Below, piece by piece: positions 1 through 5,188 of a stretch of 5,188 nt of DNA (the stretch's first letter is position 1; each line of letters begins with the position of its first letter). This DNA is from Crocinitomicaceae bacterium (GTDB lineage Bacteria > Bacteroidota > Bacteroidia > Flavobacteriales_D > Parvicellaceae): contig NZMV01000079.1 in assembly GCA_002694645.1 (NCBI GenBank), forward strand, positions 1 through 5,188. Reading direction: 5' to 3'. The position numbers were made by a program, and so were the translations under genes. The notes under the pieces were generated by a model that saw nothing but the letters and a program-made list of their open reading frames with translations, made no database searches and was not told where the DNA came from.

Positions 1-697
1 AATTTTTGGAATCAATAACTATATTTCCTTTGAGAGATGAAGTTTGATTATTGTTGTCAAACCACCCCTTACTACATGATATAGTAGAGTTTCTAGATTT
101 AATTTTTGTGTCACCAATGATATTAGTCTTTTCAGATTCGGTGTGATAAACGAGCGTATCTGAAAAAATTTGGTAGTCAATATGCTCTAACCTTACATTT
201 TTTTTAAAAAATAAAACCTTATTTATAGAATTAAATCTACCTACTTTACTATTTATGGTGTAATTTTTACCATGATGTTTAATGATACCTCCATCGTCAT
301 AATAGGCATAATTATTATTTTGATCATAGATCAGTGAGTTAGCATTCATTAGAATTTGATTGGTAATTAATTTTACATTTCCATATAAATATGCTTTTTC
401 TTCATTTCCAAAATAATGCAAGCTATCTCCGTAAAGCTTCATACTATCATTCTCTAAAATTTTAATATTAGAATAGGCTATAAATGAGTTATTTCCCCTA
501 TCATAAGTAGCACTATCACAATACATAATCGAGTTATTATGTTTAAAAACTACTTGATTCCACAGTATGAGTACACTCTTATCTTTTTTGGTGATCCCTT
601 TACTTTGTTTTGAGCTAAAGTTGATCTTTTTAGTTTTAGACTGGGAATAAGATGAAATAAAAATACTAAAACATAATATGATGCTTAAAACCCTCAT
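1..697 (-). CDS. OstA/LptA-like envelope protein, N-terminal part (runs off left edge)
   Basis: The reading frame opens at ATG 697 and stays open to base 1, giving 232 residues with no stop, so the C-terminus lies outside the window. Residues 1-18 form a signal peptide (short basic start, hydrophobic core LSIILCFSIFISS, probable cleavage near SYS/Q), so the product is exported. Residues 46-228 consist of about six units of 29-35 residues (roughly 46-80, 81-110, 111-139, 140-170, 171-199, 200-228). They share a pattern of a Ser/Asp-containing strand (CDSATYD, GDSLHYF, ANSLIYD, SDTLVYH) followed by a Gly-Asn or similar turn before a strand (YGNVKL, KGNIVI). This is the beta-jellyroll/taco pattern of OstA/LptA N-terminal domains, which in LptA carry lipopolysaccharide across the periplasm. 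Bacteroidota commonly carry a longer OstA-like protein of this type. It follows purA by 38 nt with no terminator between, so it is probably the distal gene of the same operon. The exact envelope role is inferred. Confidence 0.85.
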   Translation of the reverse strand, partial: MRVLSIILCFSIFISSYSQSKTKKINFSSKQSKGITKKDKSVLILWNQVVFKHNNSIMYCDSATYDRGNNSFIAYSNIKILENDSMKLYGDSLHYFGNEEKAYLYGNVKLITNQILMNANSLIYDQNNNYAYYDDGGIIKHHGKNYTINSKVGRFNSINKVLFFKKNVRLEHIDYQIFSDTLVYHTESEKTNIIGDTKIKSRNSTISCSKGWFDNNNQTSSLKGNIVIDSKN

Positions 698-735
698 ACC
701 TTTTAAAACGGATCTTATTTTAAATAATTATACGA

Positions 736-1992
736 CTACCTCACAATAGTCTCCGATCGATTTGGTCCCACGGAAATAATTTTGATAGGTACCTCTAGTT
801 CTTCTTCCAAAAATTGGATATAATTTAATAATGCTAATGGAAGATTGTCTTTATCCTTAAGTTTGGTAATATCTGTATTCCAACCTTGAAAATTTCTATA
901 TACAGGTTTTGTTTTCTCAGATATTTCAAACGGAAAATAGTTGAATTTTTCTTCTCCAACTTGGTAGTGTGTACAAACCTGAATTTCATCAAAACTATCT
1001 AAAACATCGGCTTTCATCATACATAATTCTGTAACACCATTGATCATGATGGAGTATTTCAAAGCAGGTAAATCTAGCCATCCACATCTTCTTTCTCTTC
1101 CTGTTGTTGCACCATATTCATGACCTATATCCCTCATTTTTGTTCCCACATCATCACTAAGTTCAGTTGGAAAAGGACCACTACCAACTCGTGTACAATA
1201 GGCTTTAAATATTCCTATAATTCTTTCTAATTTGTTAGGAGCTATTCCCATACCTGTGCATGTTCCCGCAGAGATGGTATTGCTTGATGTTACGAAAGGG
1301 TAGGTGCCAAAATCAATGTCCAAAAGAGTTCCTTGAGCTCCTTCTGCAAGTACTTTTTTCCCTTCTTTGATGGCATTATTAAGATAATGTTCACTATCTA
1401 TATGCTGGAATCTTTTAAGAAATTCTATACTTGATAAAAAGTCAACTTCTAAGTTATTATAATCGTTATCAATTTCATCGAGAAGCTGAAAGTGCTTTTC
1501 TCTGAGCCTTTCAAATCTAGTCTTAAAGTTTTGACTTGAAATATCCCCAATCCGAAGACCGTTTCTGCCTGTTTTATCCATATACGTAGGGCCTATACCT
1601 TTAAGTGTTGAGCCTATCTTACGTTTTCCTTTTGCTTTTTCTGATGCCTTGTCCAACAATTTGTGAGTAGGTAAAATTAAATGTGCTTTTTTAGAAATGA
1701 ATAATTTTTGAACTACGTCTACATTTAGCTTTTCTAATTCTTCAATTTCCTTTTTTAGAATTATTGGATCTATTACTACACCATTGCCTATGATATTAAC
1801 TACATTATTTCTAAAAATTCCAGAAGGAATGGTGTGCAATACATGTTTAATTCCTTCAAATTCTAAGGTATGGCCTGCATTTGGTCCACCCTGAAATCTT
1901 GCAATGATGTCGTAGTCAGGTGTCAATACATCTACAATTTTACCTTTACCCTCATCGCCCCATTGAAGGCCTAATAGTACGTCAGCTCCCAT
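736..1992 (-). CDS. purA: Adenylosuccinate synthetase (IMP--aspartate ligase)
   Basis: A complete 418-residue cytosolic enzyme that joins IMP and aspartate, with GTP hydrolysis, to make adenylosuccinate: the first committed step from IMP to AMP. All family signatures are present. They are QWGDEGKGK at 10-18 with the catalytic Asp13, GGPNAGHT at 35-42 with catalytic His41, the GIGPTYMDKTGR active-site signature at 132-143 (Lys140), EGAQG at 217-221, VTSSNT at 234-239, the arginine-rich substrate loop TTGRERRCGWLDL at 296-308, and GPNRSETI near the C-terminus. The length is typical for bacterial PurA (about 420-430). The ATG at 1992 sits immediately before the conserved VLLGLQWGDEG strand and is the only sensible start. 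It overlaps the end of the upstream STAS gene by 11 nt, so translation is probably coupled, and only a weak purine-rich stretch precedes it. The stop is TAG. The enzyme is known in E. coli to be inhibited by ppGpp, which fits its place downstream of rel. Nothing in the active site looks degraded. Confidence 0.98.
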   Translation of the reverse strand: MGADVLLGLQWGDEGKGKIVDVLTPDYDIIARFQGGPNAGHTLEFEGIKHVLHTIPSGIFRNNVVNIIGNGVVIDPIILKKEIEELEKLNVDVVQKLFISKKAHLILPTHKLLDKASEKAKGKRKIGSTLKGIGPTYMDKTGRNGLRIGDISSQNFKTRFERLREKHFQLLDEIDNDYNNLEVDFLSSIEFLKRFQHIDSEHYLNNAIKEGKKVLAEGAQGTLLDIDFGTYPFVTSSNTISAGTCTGMGIAPNKLERIIGIFKAYCTRVGSGPFPTELSDDVGTKMRDIGHEYGATTGRERRCGWLDLPALKYSIMINGVTELCMMKADVLDSFDEIQVCTHYQVGEEKFNYFPFEISEKTKPVYRNFQGWNTDITKLKDKDNLPLALLNYIQFLEEELEVPIKIISVGPNRSETIVR

Positions 1993-2341
1993 AACTCATC
2001 TTCTTTTTAAAATCACTAAGATTTTTAGTTTCTTGTTTTATTGTAAAAATGGTATTTAATTTTGTGGTAATTAATAAAGCGTCTATGCTACTGTTAATAT
2101 TACATAGATAAGTATCACCTCCATAGTTTCTTGTAGTTGAAAGAATCTTTAATAGCTGATTAAATCCAGAACTATTTATGTAATTTAAATGTTGCATATT
2201 TATGACAGCTGTATTGCAATTCTGATTAATAAGCGATACCGTTTTTTCCATAAATTCCTTTGCATCATCCTCCATTATCAGCTTCCCAGTTAAATCAACC
2301 CATATGTAGGGCCCTTCTTGTTCAACAGAAGATTCAAACAT
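1982..2341 (-). CDS. Stand-alone STAS-domain protein (anti-sigma factor antagonist-like)
   Basis: A 119-residue soluble protein made of a single STAS domain. The pattern is a first strand pair at 11-22 (PYIWVDLTGKLI), a helix at about 25-40, a central strand at 44-50 (TAVINMQ), the loop LNYINSSGFNQLL at 52-64, and a later strand near 76-81. In the SpoIIAA/RsbV family this loop reads DSSG and its second Ser is phosphorylated by a partner kinase. Here the Ser pair is kept (Ser57, Ser58) but the preceding Asp is Asn56. The family role is partner switching: the unphosphorylated form binds an anti-sigma factor or another target. No RsbW-like kinase, PP2C phosphatase or sigma factor is in the window, so the partner is unknown. 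The ATG shares a base with the fur stop (TAATG), an AGAAGGA site lies just upstream, and the 3' end overlaps purA by 11 nt. The fold call is firm, while a signalling role is inference. A non-switching structural or regulatory STAS is the alternative. Confidence 0.8.
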   Translation of the reverse strand: MFESSVEQEGPYIWVDLTGKLIMEDDAKEFMEKTVSLINQNCNTAVINMQHLNYINSSGFNQLLKILSTTRNYGGDTYLCNINSSIDALLITTKLNTIFTIKQETKNLSDFKKKMSYGS

Positions 2342-2790
2342 TATTCCTTCTTTTTACCATAAAAATAGAGTTTATGATCATTGATCTCTACATTATAAAT
2401 TTCTTCAATAGTCTTTCTAATATTTTGGATTCTTGGGTCACAGAACTCAATTACTTCTCCATCGTTAAGGATAAGATGATCATGTTGTTTGAATTCAAAT
2501 GACTTTTCAAAATTAGAGCTATTTTGACCAAACTGATGTTTTTTAATCAACTCGCAGTCCAATAAAAGATCTATTGTATTATAAAGTGTAGCTCTGCTAA
2601 CTCTATAGTTTTTTTCTTTCATTTTAATATACAATTCTTCAATATCGAAATGTCCTTTTATAGCGTAGATTTCTGCAAGAATGGCGAATCTCTCAGGTGT
2701 TTTTCTGTGCCCTTTTTCATTTAAGTAGCCTAAAAAGACTTCTCTCACTCTTTCTTGTATGTCTGAAATGTTTTCCAAAATATTTGACAA
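2341..2790 (-). CDS. fur: Fur-family metal-responsive transcriptional repressor, non-ATG start
   Basis: A 149-residue Fur-family dimeric DNA-binding regulator. The N-terminal winged helix spans about 12-92, with [12 protein letters not shown] at 27-38 and the recognition helix [13 protein letters not shown] at 64-76. The C-terminal dimerisation and metal domain contains HDHLI at 103-107, VIEF at 113-116 and DHKLYFYG at 138-145. Probable sensory-metal ligands kept include His47, His103, His105, Glu115 and His139. Glu115, where PerR proteins carry Asp, argues for a Fur-like rather than peroxide-sensing protein. The usual CxxC after HDHLI is missing (LILNDGE instead) and there is no C-terminal CxxC, so the classical structural zinc site is absent; Cys79 and Cys117 are the only cysteines. 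No ATG exists before residue 57. Translation probably begins at TTG 2790, or at TTG 2778 four codons later; an in-frame stop at 2800-2802 limits extension. It lies 20 nt after rel and shares a base with the STAS start. The specific metal cannot be told from sequence. Confidence 0.9.
   Translation of the reverse strand: MSNILENISDIQERVREVFLGYLNEKGHRKTPERFAILAEIYAIKGHFDIEELYIKMKEKNYRVSRATLYNTIDLLLDCELIKKHQFGQNSSNFEKSFEFKQHDHLILNDGEVIEFCDPRIQNIRKTIEEIYNVEINDHKLYFYGKKKE
2345..2351 (-). promoter_or_regulatory. Shine-Dalgarno-like site for the STAS gene, inside the end of fur
   Basis: Read on the minus strand, AGAAGGA ends 3 nt before the ATG at 2341, within the last codons of fur. It is the clearest ribosome-binding-like sequence in the window. 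With the TAATG stop/start overlap it supports ATG 2341 as the STAS start and re-initiation after fur. Bacteroidota often do without Shine-Dalgarno pairing, so its functional weight is uncertain. Confidence 0.45.
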
Positions 2791-2810
2791 AAATAGAATT
2801 TAATTGGTTA

Positions 2811-4946
2811 TTACTCCATTCTTACTACTTTTTCAATTCCCTCAATATTTCTTAGCTTTCTAATAAGGTTTTCAAGGTGGTTTTTATCGTAAACATAAAG
2901 CATTATATTGCCTTCAAAAACCCCATCTTTGGAATCAAAGTTTAATGATTTCATATTTACTTTTTCCAGATCGGATATGATAGTAGTAAGTTCCTTGACC
3001 AGTCCTACATTGTCTATTCCAATAAATTTTAGTCCAGTAATAAATGCATCTCTTTTGTAATCCTTCCAGTTTGCAGCTAAAATTCTGTATGCATAGTTTG
3101 CTCTTAATTGCCTTGCATTTGGGCAATTATTCCTATGAATTTTAATTCCATCATTTATGGTGATAAAACCAAATACCTGATCACCTGGTAAAGGATTGCA
3201 ACACGGGGCTAATTTGTAATCTAGATTTGGATCTGCACCTTCACCTATTATTATTTCGTTCTCATTTCCTCTCACTCGTTGAACTAATGACTCGAAAGTG
3301 TTCTTTATACTTTTCGTTATGGAAGAGCTGATGTATAGTTGCCCTGATTTATGATTAATCTCTTTAATTTTGCTTAAGTCAACTGTTCCTTGAGCAATTT
3401 GAAAGAAAAATTCTGTGTGTTCTTTAAAATGGTAATGTTTTAAAATAATTTTAAGATTACTTTCTGAAAAATTAAGTTTTAAAGCGTTTAGTTTACGTTC
3501 TAGAATTTCCTTACCATTAATGGCTAATTTCTTTTTTTCTTCTTTTAGAGTTTGCTTGATTTTTGATTTGGCTTTTGAAGTAATGACAAAGTCTAACCAA
3601 GCTTCTTTAGGTATTTGTTTCTTAGAAGTTAAAATTTCTATTTGATCTCCACTCTTAAGTACGTAACTTAAAGGAACTAATTTACTATTTACTTTAGCTC
3701 CTATACAACTGATACCAACGTCTGTATGCACAGAGAAGGCAAAGTCTAATGCAGTTGCATTTTTAGGCAATGTGAAAAGATCGCCCTTTGGTGTAAAGAC
3801 GTATATTTCGTCACTATATAAATTTGTTTTAAAATCATCAAGAAAATCTGAAGTGTTGGAATCCTTGTTTTCCATGATTTCTCTAATCTCGGAAATCCAC
3901 TTATCAAACCCTGGATTTTTATCGTTTCCTTCTTTATATCTCCAATGTGCTGCTAGTCCTTTTTCAGCAATATCATCCATCCTTCTACTTCTTATCTGTA
4001 CTTCTACCCATTTTCCTGTAGGACTCATAACGGTTGTATGAAGTGATTCATAGCCATTTTGCTTTGGATAAGAAATCCAATCTCTTAATCTCTCTGGATT
4101 CGGAATGTAAAAATCGGTAACAACGCTATATACTTTCCAACAGTCAGCTTTCTCTTCAGGAGAGTCAAGAATAATTCTAATTGCAAAAACATCAAAAACT
4201 TCTTCAAAATCAACTCCTTTATCTTTCATTTTTCGATGTATGGAAGGTATTGATTTTGTTCTCGCCTTTAGTTTATATCGGAAACCTTGTTTATCTAGCT
4301 CTTTTTTAATGGGATGACTGAATTTTTGTATGTAACGATCTCTTACTGCTTTGGTCTTCTCTAATTTATTTTTAATCAGGTTATACTCTTTTGGATAAGT
4401 GAATTTGAAGGACAAATCTTCCATTTCGGTCTTTATAGAATAAAGTCCTAATCTGTGCGCTAAAGGGGCATATAAATATGCAGTTTCCGAAGCAATCTTG
4501 AGTTTTTTGATTTCCTTCATAGAATCCAATGTTCTCATATTATGAAGTCGATCTGCTAATTTGATAAGAATTACTCTGACGTCATCTGGAATAGTTAAGA
4601 ACATTTTCTTAAAGTTTTCAGCTTGCGTGGAACTTGTAAAATCAAATTCACCTGAAATTTTAGTTAAGCCATCAATAATATTCTTCACTTTATTACCGAA
4701 ATTTCTTTCTATGTCGTTTAAGGTTATATTGGTATCTTCCACCGTATCGTGCAAAAGAGCCGCCTGAATCTGAGCGATACTTCCGCCAAAAAGTTGCACT
4801 GTATTGGCAACTTTGTATGGGTGCACAATAAAAGGAATGCCCGAACCCTTTCGGGTTTGACCACTGTGTGCCTTCCGAGCAAATTTTTCGGCGTTGTTTA
4901 TTCTTGCTTTGTCCACTATGTCTATGTGGTACGGCCCATCATTCAT
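2811..4946 (-). CDS. rel: Bifunctional (p)ppGpp synthetase/hydrolase, RelA/SpoT family (Rel)
   Basis: A long-form Rel of 711 residues from ATG 4946; residue numbers here use that start. It makes pppGpp/ppGpp from ATP and GTP/GDP and hydrolyses them, acting in the cytosol with the ribosome. The HD hydrolase domain (about 25-160) keeps its metal residues: His42 (VHP), His66-Asp67 and Glu70-Asp71 (LLHDTVEDT), Asp132 and Asn136 (LADRLHNM). The synthetase domain (about 225-340) keeps Arg229/Lys231, Asp252 in FDVFAIR, RLRDW at 286-290, NGYESLHTTV and catalytic Glu315 in EVQIR. Both activities therefore look intact. A TGS domain (about 380-441, His407), a helical region, a Cys-containing domain (Cys582-Cys583, His604, Cys608) and a C-terminal ACT domain (about 637-711) complete the family order. 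An in-frame GTG at 4988 would add 14 residues and overlap the upstream gene by 41 nt. ATG 4946 is preferred because it lies 1 nt after that gene's stop and still leaves a normal N-terminus before the HD domain. Confidence 0.96.
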   Translation of the reverse strand: MNDGPYHIDIVDKARINNAEKFARKAHSGQTRKGSGIPFIVHPYKVANTVQLFGGSIAQIQAALLHDTVEDTNITLNDIERNFGNKVKNIIDGLTKISGEFDFTSSTQAENFKKMFLTIPDDVRVILIKLADRLHNMRTLDSMKEIKKLKIASETAYLYAPLAHRLGLYSIKTEMEDLSFKFTYPKEYNLIKNKLEKTKAVRDRYIQKFSHPIKKELDKQGFRYKLKARTKSIPSIHRKMKDKGVDFEEVFDVFAIRIILDSPEEKADCWKVYSVVTDFYIPNPERLRDWISYPKQNGYESLHTTVMSPTGKWVEVQIRSRRMDDIAEKGLAAHWRYKEGNDKNPGFDKWISEIREIMENKDSNTSDFLDDFKTNLYSDEIYVFTPKGDLFTLPKNATALDFAFSVHTDVGISCIGAKVNSKLVPLSYVLKSGDQIEILTSKKQIPKEAWLDFVITSKAKSKIKQTLKEEKKKLAINGKEILERKLNALKLNFSESNLKIILKHYHFKEHTEFFFQIAQGTVDLSKIKEINHKSGQLYISSSITKSIKNTFESLVQRVRGNENEIIIGEGADPNLDYKLAPCCNPLPGDQVFGFITINDGIKIHRNNCPNARQLRANYAYRILAANWKDYKRDAFITGLKFIGIDNVGLVKELTTIISDLEKVNMKSLNFDSKDGVFEGNIMLYVYDKNHLENLIRKLRNIEGIEKVVRME

Positions 4947-4947
4947 C

Positions 4948-5184
4948 TTAATCCCTACTCTTTCTTTCGTTTTCAAACTCAAACTCACCTTGACGGACTC
5001 TCATCCACTTGTAATAATAATCATTGAACTCCCCACGTATGTTAGCAATCATGTAATCACTAACAAACCATATCCCATTTCCCAAACCCCTAGGATGACG
5101 TTTGTATTCCCAAAGGTCTTTACGAAGTTTTTCAACTTCTTGCTCCAACTCATCAATCTCTTCTGTTAGACTTTCTTCATACAT
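4948..5184 (-). CDS. Small charged protein of unknown function upstream of rel (5' end uncertain)
   Basis: I do not recognise this 78-residue protein. ATG 5184 opens the frame and TAA at 4948-4950 closes it, 1 nt before the preferred rel start. Residues about 4-24 (SLTEEIDELEQEVEKLRKDL) form a strongly charged heptad-like stretch that should make a short coiled coil. Then come WEYKRHPRG, a Gly-rich hydrophobic piece (GLGNGIWFVSDYMIANI, 34-49), an aromatic cluster (FNDYYYKWM, 53-61) and a charged tail. There is no signal peptide, convincing membrane helix or Cys/His metal motif. The codon before ATG 5184 is AAG, so the frame is open to the edge; this could be the C-terminal end of a longer protein instead of a complete small gene. 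The composition (aromatic residues, Gly turn, amphipathic helix) looks like real protein and not a frame shadow, and it shares the direction and close spacing of the operon. Confidence 0.6.
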   Translation of the reverse strand: MYEESLTEEIDELEQEVEKLRKDLWEYKRHPRGLGNGIWFVSDYMIANIRGEFNDYYYKWMRVRQGEFEFENERKSRD

Positions 5185-5188
5185 CTTA

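Noticed and set aside
698..735. Inverted repeat TTTAAAA / TTTTAAA between purA and the OstA-like gene, as a possible terminator.
   Set aside because: The arms are entirely A/T with no stable stem or following T-run of note; it is better read as AT-rich spacer.
2260..2502. Plus-strand frame opposite the fur/STAS junction.
   Set aside because: It is antisense to two coupled genes, with a low-complexity hydrophobic product and no coding signs.
2788..2795. TATTTTTG on the minus strand matches the Bacteroidota -7 promoter consensus TAnnTTTG just before fur.
   Set aside because: There is no TTTG-like -33 element at suitable spacing upstream, the region is very AT-rich so chance matches are expected, and it overlaps the first candidate start codon.
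2935..3126. Minus-strand frame of 63 residues within rel, in another frame.
   Set aside because: It is nested in the conserved C-terminal domains of rel and its product has no domain-like features.
3772..4041. Open frame on the plus strand opposite rel (89 residues).
   Set aside because: It lies fully antisense to the conserved synthetase/TGS region of rel, and its Ser/Leu-rich product is typical of a shadow frame.
4749..5169. Overlapping plus-strand open frames opposite the rel start and the small upstream gene.
   Set aside because: They are antisense to well-supported or plausible coding sequence, overlap each other, and show no recognisable domain.

Overview
The window looks like one tightly packed, leftward-transcribed (minus strand) operon segment from a low-GC member of the Bacteroidota, probably a Cytophagales-like or flavobacteria-like marine lineage. 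The assignment rests on the AT-rich sequence, weak or absent Shine-Dalgarno sites, a Rel protein with Bacteroidota-style motifs (RLRDW, NGYESLHTTV, WVEVQIR), an OstA-like multi-repeat protein, and this gene order. It is inferred from protein motifs only. No rRNA, tRNA, mobile element, CRISPR array or clear terminator was seen.

In transcription order (right to left) the genes are: a small charged protein of unknown function, possibly cut by the window edge (5184-4948); a bifunctional RelA/SpoT (Rel) alarmone synthetase/hydrolase (4946-2811); a Fur-family regulator that lacks the usual structural-zinc CxxC and has no ATG start (2790-2341); a stand-alone STAS-domain protein (2341-1982); adenylosuccinate synthetase PurA (1992-736); and the N-terminal 232 residues of a secreted OstA/LptA-like protein (697 to the left edge). 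The junctions are very short: 1 nt, 20 nt, a TAATG overlap, an 11-nt overlap and 38 nt. This points to one transcript with translational coupling.

The genes form a plausible stress, metabolism and envelope group. Rel sets (p)ppGpp. PurA uses GTP to commit IMP to AMP synthesis and is a known ppGpp-inhibited enzyme in E. coli. Fur links metal status to transcription. The STAS protein is probably one half of a partner-switch or regulatory-binding module whose partner is not in the window. The OstA-like protein belongs to lipopolysaccharide transport or envelope biogenesis. Most of this is conserved housekeeping. The less ordinary points are the unknown small protein coupled to rel, the STAS protein inserted between fur and purA with Asn replacing the usual Asp before its phospho-Ser position, and the Fur variant without CxxC motifs.
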